A DNA stretch of 15,497 bases from Bacteroidales bacterium UBA4621 (GTDB lineage Bacteria; Bacteroidota; Bacteroidia; Bacteroidales; Paludibacteraceae), in assembly GCA_002387325.1 (NCBI GenBank), contig DGIN01000073.1, positions 11,078 to 26,574 on the forward strand. Direction: 5' to 3'. Shown piece by piece: positions 1 to 7,168 of this stretch; positions within the stretch are counted from its first letter, which is position 1, and each line of letters starts with the position of its first letter. The notes below the pieces were generated by a model. The model was not told the origin of the DNA, ran no database searches, and was given only the letters and a program-made list of their open reading frames with translations. A program made the translations under genes and the position numbers.

Positions 1-124
1 ACTTTCAATATTGCATAAAGTGCATAAACATCGTTCTGATGTGCTTGCCACGATGCTGGCATACTGTATTAGCCGCATAATCGTGGAAAAGTACCGACAT
101 TACAGGCTGACTGAGTACAGAGGA

Positions 125-156
125 TTTGCACAGTCCGAAAAAAAAGCGTAACTTTG
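125..156 (+). promoter_or_regulatory. Bacteroides-type promoter for the MFS permease gene
   Basis: TTTG at 125-128 is followed after 20 bases by TAACTTTG at 149-156. This is an exact match to the Bacteroidota primary-sigma consensus (TTTG at -33, TAnnTTTG at -7). Transcription would start near 162-165, leaving a leader of about 85 bases before the ATG at 250. No other gene start lies nearby, so I assign it to the permease. Confidence 0.75.
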
Positions 157-249
157 CGGGCAGTATAGTACAACAAGAGCTGGTTGTATATATTCTGATT
201 ATCGTTTGATTGACTAATATAAGTATTGTTACCTGCATCAGATTACGAT

Positions 250-1512
250 ATGCCGAAAGCCAACAGACATAGTTCGCCATGGTGGTGGGTGCCGACGCTG
301 TACTTTGCGGAGGGGGTGCCGTATTTTTTGGTAACAAGTGTGAGTATCACGCTTTTTACACAATTAGGTATGCCTAACGGTCAGATGGCATTGTTCACGA
401 GTCTGATTACCTTTCCATGGGTGATCAAACCGCTTTGGAGTCCGTTTGTAGATGTGATACGCACCAAACGTTGGTGGGTGCTGCTGATGCAGGCGTTGAT
501 GTGCATAACGGTACTGCTCCTTGCATGGCTTGCACCGCAAGGGTATTTCACGTGGGCATTGATTTTCTTCACCATAACGGCTTTTGCCTCGGCAACGCAC
601 GATATTGCCGCTGACGGATTCTATATGATTGCCCTGACAGACAAGCAACAGGCGACGTTTGTAGGTATCCGCTCGACGTTCTACAAGATAGCGAACATCT
701 TCTGCCAGTCGCTGCTGCTGATGTTGGTGGGGTGGCTGCAGACAAAGACGACGGTGGCAGCCTCGTGGACATACACATTGCTCGGTTGCAGCGGGCTTAT
801 GGCAGGAATCACGCTGTGGCATACGTTTTTTCTGCCGAAAGCAGAAAAAACAATACACAAGGCACAAGGCACAAGACCTAATGCGGGCAGGGGCATTTGG
901 CAAGAAGTAGGGGCAACGTTTGTGGAATTTTTCCACAAACCGGGCATCGGGCTGGCACTGTGTTTTATGCTGCTTTACCGCCTGCCCGAGGCATTGCTGC
1001 TCAAACTATGCAATCCTTTCTTTCTAGCACCTGCGGAAGAGGGCGGTTTGGGACTGAGTGTGGCGATGGTTGGGCAGATATACGGAATAGGAGTGGTGCT
1101 GATGCTGCTCGGCGGGATAGCAGGCGGACTATGGGCAAGCCGTGTGGGACTGAAAAAAGCGATGCTTCCGATGGCATTGTGCCTAACGCTGCCGAGTGCG
1201 GTATATGTCTATTTGGCGGCGGCGCAACCCGAGTCGTTCCTTGTGATTTCGGTATGCATCGGGTTGGAGCAGTTGGGGTACGGATTAGGCTATACGGCGT
1301 GTATGCTGTATATGATGCACTTTGCGGACGGGGCGCACAAGACGGCGCATTTCTCGCTCTGCACAGCGGTGATGTTCCTCGGGCTGATGCTGCCCGGTAT
1401 GGTGGCGGGATATATAGAGGAGCCGATGGGGTACCTGGGGTTCTTCGGCGTGGTGATGGTGTGCTGCGTACCGAGTATTGCAGTGGCGTGGGCGGTACGG
1501 AAGAAATTATGA
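250..1512 (+). CDS. AmpG-like major facilitator superfamily permease
   Basis: A 420-residue inner-membrane protein with about 12 hydrophobic helices, the usual length for the AmpG/PAT branch of the major facilitator superfamily. Family-like signatures are the N-terminal VPTLYFAEGVPY (residues 14-25), PWVIKPLWSP (56-65), the positively charged loop RTKRWW (71-76) and ASATHDIAADGFY (113-125), a loop typical of AmpG-type carriers. AmpG proteins import muropeptides released during cell-wall turnover; the substrate of this homologue cannot be read from sequence, and several Bacteroidota members are annotated only as MFS transporters. I chose the ATG at 250. An in-frame TTG at 226 would add eight residues without improving the first helix. 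A consensus promoter lies 94 bases upstream of the ATG. The pssA gene follows after 147 bases on the same strand, with no clear terminator between them, so read-through is possible. Confidence 0.88.
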   Translation: MPKANRHSSPWWWVPTLYFAEGVPYFLVTSVSITLFTQLGMPNGQMALFTSLITFPWVIKPLWSPFVDVIRTKRWWVLLMQALMCITVLLLAWLAPQGYFTWALIFFTITAFASATHDIAADGFYMIALTDKQQATFVGIRSTFYKIANIFCQSLLLMLVGWLQTKTTVAASWTYTLLGCSGLMAGITLWHTFFLPKAEKTIHKAQGTRPNAGRGIWQEVGATFVEFFHKPGIGLALCFMLLYRLPEALLLKLCNPFFLAPAEEGGLGLSVAMVGQIYGIGVVLMLLGGIAGGLWASRVGLKKAMLPMALCLTLPSAVYVYLAAAQPESFLVISVCIGLEQLGYGLGYTACMLYMMHFADGAHKTAHFSLCTAVMFLGLMLPGMVAGYIEEPMGYLGFFGVVMVCCVPSIAVAWAVRKKL

Positions 1513-1659
1513 ATTAACGTAGATCCAAAATAAAACTCCTTTGCCCTTGCGGGCAAGAAATCTAAATAAATCTTTGTTCTCACATCCGGGAATTGCCATA
1601 AATCTTATTCGCCTACGGCGGCGGAAACAACAATATATAGAAATAAAAGAAATATACTA

Positions 1660-2385
1660 ATGAATATCAAACGAATTATTCCTGACAGTATCACCTGCTG
1701 CAACCTGCTTTGCGGGTGTATGGCGGTGTTTATGGCAACGCAAAACGCGTTTCTGTATGCATTTCTGTTTATATTAGGCGGGGCGTTCTTCGATTTCTTC
1801 GACGGAATGTCGGCACGGCTGCTGAAGGTGCCGAGTGCGATAGGCGTACAGTTGGACTCGCTTGCCGATGATATAACTTTCGGTTTGGCACCATCGATGA
1901 TGCTGTGCTGCTATCTGCGCCCGCTGATCGGTTGGTGGTGTCTGTTGGCATTCCTGATGGCGGCTTTTTCGGCGTTGCGATTGGCGAAATTCAATGTAGA
2001 TGAGCGGCAGAAGACTTCGTTTGTCGGACTTTCCACCCCGCCGAATGCCATATTCTGGGGCTCGCTGACGTGTATGCCATACGCTATGCTGTCGGCGGAT
2101 TGGATTCCGTGGGCATTGCTGGCGATGAGCCTGCTGAGTTGCTATCTGCTCAATGCGGAGATACCGTTCTTCTCGTTCAAGTTCCACGGGTTCGGGTGGA
2201 AAGAGCACTCCACGCAATACCTGTTTTTGATCGGGGCGGTGGTGCTGATTGCGTTCTGCGTGGTGAAAGCGTGTGTATGCAAGCATATCGAATTGGCGGT
2301 GTTTGCAGGAGCGGCGTGCGTGCTGTGGTATGTGGCGTTGAATCTGCTGCTATTCTGTATGCCTGCGCCGAAGAGGGAGGCATAG
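1660..2385 (+). CDS. pssA: CDP-diacylglycerol-serine O-phosphatidyltransferase
   Basis: This integral membrane enzyme transfers phosphatidyl from CDP-diacylglycerol to L-serine, making phosphatidylserine, the precursor of phosphatidylethanolamine. The 241-residue protein has the complete CDP-alcohol phosphatidyltransferase motif D-x2-D-G-x2-A-R-x8-G-x3-D-x3-D: D45, D48, G49, A52, R53, G62, D66 and D70. These residues bind the divalent metals and the CDP moiety. The N-terminal IPDSITCCNLLCG (7-19) is the typical opening of type II (membrane) PssA, and about six to eight hydrophobic helices follow. Length and motif order are normal. The ATG at 1660 is the only reasonable start. The upstream gap has a weak promoter candidate (TTTG at 1542-1545 and AATCTTTG at 1569-1576, 7 of 8 positions, but with a spacer of 23). 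No decarboxylase partner gene is in the window. Confidence 0.93.
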   Translation: MNIKRIIPDSITCCNLLCGCMAVFMATQNAFLYAFLFILGGAFFDFFDGMSARLLKVPSAIGVQLDSLADDITFGLAPSMMLCCYLRPLIGWWCLLAFLMAAFSALRLAKFNVDERQKTSFVGLSTPPNAIFWGSLTCMPYAMLSADWIPWALLAMSLLSCYLLNAEIPFFSFKFHGFGWKEHSTQYLFLIGAVVLIAFCVVKACVCKHIELAVFAGAACVLWYVALNLLLFCMPAPKREA

Positions 2386-2396
2386 GTTATGGTTCT

Positions 2397-2476
2397 CCAT
2401 TAATTGCCATTAAAAATCCATTAAAACATTATCGGGTTTCAGGACTCTGTTAATTATCGTTAATTGACCATTAATT
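2397..2476 (+). repeat. Helically spaced ATTAA/TTAAT repeats in the nuclease leader
   Basis: CCATTAA occurs at 2397-2403, 2407-2413, 2418-2424 and 2468-2474. TTAATT occurs at 2400-2405, 2450-2455, 2460-2465 and 2471-2476. Neighbouring copies are 10 or 11 bases apart, so the A/T tracts lie on one face of the helix. The stretch sits between the pssA stop and the nuclease start. It could be an upstream activating or curved-DNA region, a protein-binding array, or neutral low-complexity repeat DNA of the kind common between Bacteroidales genes. Confidence 0.45.
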
Positions 2477-2491
2477 TTTGATGGAGTTCCT

Positions 2492-2508
2492 ACGCACCGC
2501 TTGTGCGT
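2492..2508 (+). other. Hairpin in the probable 5' leader of the nuclease gene
   Basis: ACGCAC (2492-2497) and GTGCGT (2503-2508) form a perfect 6-bp stem with a 5-base loop, ending 42 bases before the GTG start. No T-tract follows, so it is not a classic terminator. It may be an mRNA leader structure or the remnant of a small repeat. Confidence 0.35.
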
Positions 2509-2550
2509 GTGCGAGAGAAACAAAAGAAATAAACGAAAAAAAATTGTGTT

Positions 2551-4299
2551 GTGCGGAAGAGGGTAACATATATTTGCTTGGCGGCTATGCTTGGCGGCAT
2601 AGTGGTTAATACTCGGGCGGAAGATATACCGAAGGGGTATTATGATGGTGCGCAGGGGTTGAAAGACTCTGTACTGAAATCGGCATTGCATGACAGTATA
2701 TGCAAAGGGGTGCGGGTATCATACGGCACACAGGGGTACACCTATCCCGACAATGTGTATTATCCCGCAACGTGGAATTTCTTTCCGCTGACCGACCGAC
2801 GGGCAGACGGCACGGTATGGGATATGTATTCCAACACCCGACGCTATTTCACCTACGACGGCGGTTCCGCCTGCGGGCTGCAGATAGAACATTGTTTCCC
2901 GAAATCGTGGTGGGGCTCGCCCACCACGGACAAAGACTCCGTGGCACGCCGTGCATACCGCGACCTCTACCATCTCAACCCGTCAGATGCACAAGTGAAC
3001 AACAACAAGAGCAATTATCCTCCCGGGCATGTAAAAAAGGGCGACAAGTTGGATAATGGTTGTTTCCGTATGGACAGCAAAACCGCTTCGGAATACGGTT
3101 GGATATGCTTTGAGCCTGCGGCGGAATACAGGGGCGACTTTGCACGGGCGTATTTCTATATTGCCACCGCCTACGAGAATCTGACGTGGGCGAGTACCGC
3201 TTCCGACTATCTGGACAACGACTCGTATTTGGAATTCAAGCCGTGGCTGACAGAAGTGCTATTGGACTGGCACAGGTCAGACCCCGTGAGTATGAAAGAG
3301 ATAGAGCGTGCGGATGCCGTGAGCAGCATACAGCACAACCGCAATCCGTATATCGATTATCCCGAGTTGGTGGAACATATATGGGGCAACAAGAAGGGGC
3401 AGAAAGCGGATTTTACAAAGTTGATTTGCACCGCATCGCCCGACTATGTACCGACACCCGATTTCAGCAATTTTAAGGCATATCAGGCAGAGAATGTGAG
3501 CCACAATGGCTTTACCGCCGTATGGAGCAACCTGCAAACGGATTACACGATAGATGTATATACCCGCTCCTATACGGGGCATAACGATACAATCGTCAAT
3601 CTGCCTGCCGTTACCGCAAAACTACTGAATGCCACCCCGCACGCAGGCTATACGGGCAAACTAGGTTCGGCAGGCACCAACGCCATTACTATGGGGACGG
3701 GTGCGACTGACGGCGCAGTCTATCTGAACGGATTGGGGCTACAGCAGGAGGCGAAACTGATATTTCGTGCGAATATGTATCAGACCGCCACAGCAGGCGA
3801 ACTGCGGATATTCCTAAATAAAGAGACGACACCCTTGGATAGCATCGTATTACCCACCTCGCGCGATGAACGATACTACACATTCACCCTGCCCGCAGGT
3901 ACGGATTCCGTCACTATACAATCGGTAGGCGGCAGCACGAAGAAACGGGCGTGTATGCAGGAGTTGTACCTGATACAGGGCGATATGCAGGAACATACCA
4001 GCAGCATAGATGGATACCCGCAGGTATTGGACGCAGCGTGGGAACCGAACCGCTATTGCAGCGAGCAAATTGTATTGCCTGCCGGTCTAATGGCTGATAC
4101 GGTTTATTACCATTTGACAACAGAAAACGGACTGAAAAGCAACGAAATACAAGTAGTGATACCGACGGCGTTGGAGGTTGAAACGACTAAAGATGTAACC
4201 TACCCGACGACGCGGAAAGTGCTGCGAGACGGACGGATATATATTTGGCACAACGGAAGATACTACGGGGTGCTGGGAGAACAGGTGAGAGGGCTATAA
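2551..4299 (+). CDS. Secreted endonuclease I-family nuclease with C-terminal sorting-like tail
   Basis: A 582-residue exported DNase of the endonuclease I family (EndA/Vibrio Dns type). Residues 1-23 form a signal peptide (MRKR, hydrophobic core, TRA cut site). The nuclease domain spans about 30-290: QIEHCFPKSWWG (111-122, candidate catalytic H114), DLYHLNPSD (138-146), NNNKSNYP (150-157, metal-site Asn), FEPAAEYRGDFARAYFY (187-203) and NRNPYIDYPELVEHIWG (263-279). About 290 further residues follow: a fibronectin-like stretch (about 300-345), a beta-rich region (about 350-475), and a final tail with KVLRDGRIYI (556-565). That tail resembles the end of the second IgGFc protein at 12305 and is not a classic T9SS tail. 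The start is GTG at 2551: an in-frame stop lies at 2530-2532 and the next ATG (2587) would remove the charged part of the signal peptide. Such enzymes degrade extracellular DNA for nutrients or to disperse biofilm or NETs. Confidence 0.9.
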   Translation: MRKRVTYICLAAMLGGIVVNTRAEDIPKGYYDGAQGLKDSVLKSALHDSICKGVRVSYGTQGYTYPDNVYYPATWNFFPLTDRRADGTVWDMYSNTRRYFTYDGGSACGLQIEHCFPKSWWGSPTTDKDSVARRAYRDLYHLNPSDAQVNNNKSNYPPGHVKKGDKLDNGCFRMDSKTASEYGWICFEPAAEYRGDFARAYFYIATAYENLTWASTASDYLDNDSYLEFKPWLTEVLLDWHRSDPVSMKEIERADAVSSIQHNRNPYIDYPELVEHIWGNKKGQKADFTKLICTASPDYVPTPDFSNFKAYQAENVSHNGFTAVWSNLQTDYTIDVYTRSYTGHNDTIVNLPAVTAKLLNATPHAGYTGKLGSAGTNAITMGTGATDGAVYLNGLGLQQEAKLIFRANMYQTATAGELRIFLNKETTPLDSIVLPTSRDERYYTFTLPAGTDSVTIQSVGGSTKKRACMQELYLIQGDMQEHTSSIDGYPQVLDAAWEPNRYCSEQIVLPAGLMADTVYYHLTTENGLKSNEIQVVIPTALEVETTKDVTYPTTRKVLRDGRIYIWHNGRYYGVLGEQVRGL

Positions 4300-4314
4300 C
4301 CTTTTCAACACAGG

Positions 4315-4371
4315 CGAATAATGGTAGTGCGTGCTGATGCACAAAACTATGTTTTGCACTCCCATTATCCG
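4315..4371. terminator. Long interrupted hairpin after the nuclease gene
   Basis: The arm at 4315-4330 pairs with 4356-4371. It makes 2 bp, a mismatch, 7 bp (AATAATGG with CCATTATC-type pairing), a second mismatch, then AGTGC with GCACT. Inside, AAAAC (4343-4347) and GTTTT (4351-4355) form a smaller stem around TAT. It begins 16 bases after the nuclease stop. No T-tract follows, so intrinsic termination is uncertain. An RNA stability element or a mobile-repeat remnant is possible. Confidence 0.4.
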
Positions 4372-4380
4372 AATGTAAAG

Positions 4381-4417
4381 TTTGCCACATCAAACGGATA
4401 AAGCATTATATGGCAAA
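4381..4417. other. Perfect 7-bp inverted repeat upstream of the first IgGFc gene
   Basis: TTTGCCA (4381-4387) and TGGCAAA (4411-4417) are perfect inverted copies separated by 23 bases, just upstream of the -7 element at 4466. The position suits a regulator site, with the half-sites 30 bases apart centre to centre (about three helical turns). Binding is not shown by sequence alone. Confidence 0.35.
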
Positions 4418-4465
4418 TTCTACACATTTCGCCGTTTTTTACACATAGACGCACATAATAATGCG

Positions 4466-4473
4466 TAATTTTG
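4466..4473 (+). promoter_or_regulatory. -7 promoter element of the first IgGFc gene
   Basis: TAATTTTG is an exact TAnnTTTG match, 38 bases before the ATG at 4512. I see no good TTTG -33 element at the normal distance, so activation by another factor is plausible. The 15 bases at 4465-4479 are identical to the promoter core of the SGNH hydrolase gene on the other strand (13039-13053). The element also argues against the in-frame ATG at 4461, which would lie inside it. Confidence 0.6.
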
Positions 4474-4511
4474 CAGCCGTAAAATTATGTATTATTTTCT
4501 ATCCTAATACG

Positions 4512-7148
4512 ATGAAAAAACAACTCTTTTGTGCATTTCTTTTTTGCATTGCCGCAATGCCGGTGATGTCTCTGCTGGCGCAAACATCAAGCGGTCAGTC
4601 CACCGAAGGTAAAGACTTTTGGGTGACTTTTCTTCAGGCAGACCAAGACTCGAATAATGCACTGACTTTGTCATTGTCAATTTCCTCGCGTCAAAATTGT
4701 AAGGTGACCATCTCCAATCCATTTACGAGATATTCGGAGGAAATAGATGTAGTTGCCAATCAAATGAAGTTGGTAGAAATCTATAAAGGAAATGTATTAG
4801 CAGGAACGGCACGCCCTGCTATGACCACCACGGGAAAGGTCTGCTATGCCGTTAATTCTGAAAAAGCGGATACTTGCGCCCTTCATATCACTTCCACTGA
4901 AGATATATCCCTCTTTGCCACCAATTACAAAAAGGCAACTTTTGATGCCACCAATGTCATTCCGACGGTTTCATTGTTAGACGAATACTACATTCAAATG
5001 TACTCACCATCCGACAAGGATGGTGTAGATGCATCACAAGGTTCCCATTTTGCTATCATTGCTACGGAAGATAATACCATTGTAGACTATTATCCTACCG
5101 TAATGACTCAAAATATCCGCGAAAGTGTCAAAAATGCACAAAATAAGGCAAGCGGTGGTTATACTCTGACGCACGAAGATTCCGTTTGGCTGAATTATAC
5201 TTTTGTTCCGGGAACAAAGATGACAACGCCTGCACTCAAGAAAGGCGAGGTTTTTTACGTGTGGACTGGAAAGGCAGATAGTGATAATGGTGACTTGTCC
5301 GGAACATTTGTTCAGGCACAAGGAGGAAAAAAGATTGCCGTCTTCCAAGGTTGCCCACACACCAGTATCCCTTATCAGAAAGAACAACGCGACCATATTT
5401 TCTCACAAGCAATGCCAACACAATACTGGGGGAACACCTTTGTATTGACGGCTTCGAAAGAGCGTCCATGTGATATTATTCGTATTATGGCATTCAATGA
5501 TGGCACAGAAGTGCGCATAAATGGAAATTTGGTTCACATCTTTGATTTTGCGAAAGAGCCAAAACACTATTGGGAATTTGAAATTGGTACAAAAGGACAG
5601 TATGCCGTTGATGGCAGTTGTGTAGTAACAACTTCTTGCGCCTCTGCTGTACACCTGTTTATGGTATCTCAACGCTATAAAGGAGACAAAAACAGCAACG
5701 GCGACCCCGCAATGCTTTGGATTAACCCGATAGAGCAGCAGATAGACCAAGTTACCTTTGCCACTTATACCAGCCTGAATGGAACAACCAATCACTATGC
5801 CAATATAGTAACCGATCAACCGAAGTCAATGACTTTGGATGGGGTAGATATAAGTGGAGATTTTAAGCAAGTAAGCGGGTCGAATACGTATTATTTTGCG
5901 CAAAAAAGTTTAGGCACAACTGCTGCCACACACACCCTAAAAAGCGGCGGCAGCAACTTTATAGCCCACATATATGGTTTTACCAAAAACGAGAGTTATG
6001 GTTATTCTGCCGGCGGGGCAACGAAACCGCTGACGCAGGCGATTACGATTAACGGGCAAGTGTTTACGCCCGATAGCCACAACCTGCTTTGCGGCGAAGA
6101 TACGATCCATTTCGGTTGCAATCTCAACTACGAATTTGAAAAAGTAGTATGGGGCTTTGGAGACGGTCAGACCGCCACATCTAAGGGACCGGATTCCGTG
6201 GCTAAAATGGACCACTACTATGAAAAATCCGGCGTTTATGAGGCTTATGCCCTGATTTACCGCCAATCTTCGAACCTCTGTGTCGGACAAAATGCAATGG
6301 ATAGTATCCCTATTACGGTAAACATCGGGCGGTTTACATTCGCTATCACCGATATGGATATACCATGCAAGGTAGAGGGACAACCGTTTGTAGGCAAGGT
6401 TTTCTTCGACAACCAATCGGGTGTGGACTTGCAGGGCGAAAACACCACTATCGAATATACCCCTACATCCATTGCAGCAGGGTTCAAAAATGAGGAACTG
6501 ACTATCAACGAGGCAGAAAACTATTTCGGCATCGTGATACCCGACGGTGCCAAAGCCGGCGAGGAATATGGTATTCACCTGAAGATCGAATCGGATTGCG
6601 GCGGAACGGATACCACACTTCTCTTTATGCTCAACTACGACAACGATGTGCTTACACAGCGTTTCACGAACAGACTCGGACTAAAGAAAGACGCTTCCTT
6701 TGAAGGTAAGACATTGACTGATTTTCAATGGTATCGCACAAGTGACAGCACGGCAGTAGCGGGGCAAGTAAGTGCCGTATTGCATTTGGAGGACGTCGAT
6801 GCCAACGATTCGTATTATCTGTGTTTCTATATCAACAAAGGAACAAGCAGCGAGGTACAGACTTGTACGTGTGCCAAAGCATTTAACCCCAATCCGGAGG
6901 ATTACAACGAGTTTGAGGAGGGTATCCAACTCATTGCCACCACCGCGCAAGCAGGCGAGCGTATCTTTGTCAATGCCAAGGAAAACGCTACTGCACAGTG
7001 GATTAATGTGCAGGGTGATATTTTCGCAGAGGTCTCTTTGCCTGCGGGCGGGTGTACGATCACGGTTCCGGGTGAAGCAGGTTTCTACATATTGCGCGTC
7101 AGTACAGAAAAGCAAGTGCGTAATTTCAAATTCCTTGTAACGAAATAA
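4512..7148 (+). CDS. IgGFc-binding/PKD domain surface protein with T9SS tail
   Basis: An 878-residue secreted protein. A signal peptide (MKKQLFCAFLF to about residue 23) is followed by STEGKDFWVTF (30-40), the opening of bacterial IgGFc-binding-like proteins. The domain continues to about 490, with ATEDNT near 180, GGKKIAVFQG, QAMPTQYWGN and the closing FIAHIYGFTKNESYGYS. A PKD domain follows with WGFGDGQ near residue 546, then a beta-sandwich with FQWYR, and a classic type A T9SS tail at the end (GFYILRVSTEKQVRNFKFLV, near 857-876). It is therefore probably carried across the outer membrane by T9SS and anchored to or released from the surface. The name of the domain comes from mammalian FCGBP; antibody binding is not implied. 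I chose ATG 4512 over 4461 because only 4512 begins a signal peptide and the -7 promoter element overlaps 4461. The OmpA gene follows after 20 bases, so the two are probably one operon. Base composition rises sharply near 5990, where the PKD half begins. Confidence 0.85.
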   Translation: MKKQLFCAFLFCIAAMPVMSLLAQTSSGQSTEGKDFWVTFLQADQDSNNALTLSLSISSRQNCKVTISNPFTRYSEEIDVVANQMKLVEIYKGNVLAGTARPAMTTTGKVCYAVNSEKADTCALHITSTEDISLFATNYKKATFDATNVIPTVSLLDEYYIQMYSPSDKDGVDASQGSHFAIIATEDNTIVDYYPTVMTQNIRESVKNAQNKASGGYTLTHEDSVWLNYTFVPGTKMTTPALKKGEVFYVWTGKADSDNGDLSGTFVQAQGGKKIAVFQGCPHTSIPYQKEQRDHIFSQAMPTQYWGNTFVLTASKERPCDIIRIMAFNDGTEVRINGNLVHIFDFAKEPKHYWEFEIGTKGQYAVDGSCVVTTSCASAVHLFMVSQRYKGDKNSNGDPAMLWINPIEQQIDQVTFATYTSLNGTTNHYANIVTDQPKSMTLDGVDISGDFKQVSGSNTYYFAQKSLGTTAATHTLKSGGSNFIAHIYGFTKNESYGYSAGGATKPLTQAITINGQVFTPDSHNLLCGEDTIHFGCNLNYEFEKVVWGFGDGQTATSKGPDSVAKMDHYYEKSGVYEAYALIYRQSSNLCVGQNAMDSIPITVNIGRFTFAITDMDIPCKVEGQPFVGKVFFDNQSGVDLQGENTTIEYTPTSIAAGFKNEELTINEAENYFGIVIPDGAKAGEEYGIHLKIESDCGGTDTTLLFMLNYDNDVLTQRFTNRLGLKKDASFEGKTLTDFQWYRTSDSTAVAGQVSAVLHLEDVDANDSYYLCFYINKGTSSEVQTCTCAKAFNPNPEDYNEFEEGIQLIATTAQAGERIFVNAKENATAQWINVQGDIFAEVSLPAGGCTITVPGEAGFYILRVSTEKQVRNFKFLVTK

Positions 7149-7168
7149 CCATTGAATCTGATACAAAT

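Noticed and set aside
2..151. A + strand frame open from the left edge to a stop at 149-151 (49 codons).
   Set aside because: It could be the end of a gene lying to the left, but I recognise no family, the composition is not persuasive, and its last codons overlap a consensus promoter.
5..337. A 110-codon frame on the minus strand at the left edge.
   Set aside because: It overlaps the promoter and the first codons of the permease gene and has no recognisable domain.
897..1517. A 206-codon + strand frame inside the permease gene.
   Set aside because: It is an out-of-frame shadow made by GC-rich codons; the permease frame has the transmembrane helices and family motifs.
1541..1557. Short hairpin (CTTG/CAAG) with a TTTG just before it, after the permease gene.
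   Set aside because: The stem is only 4 bp with no T-tract, so it is not supported as a terminator.
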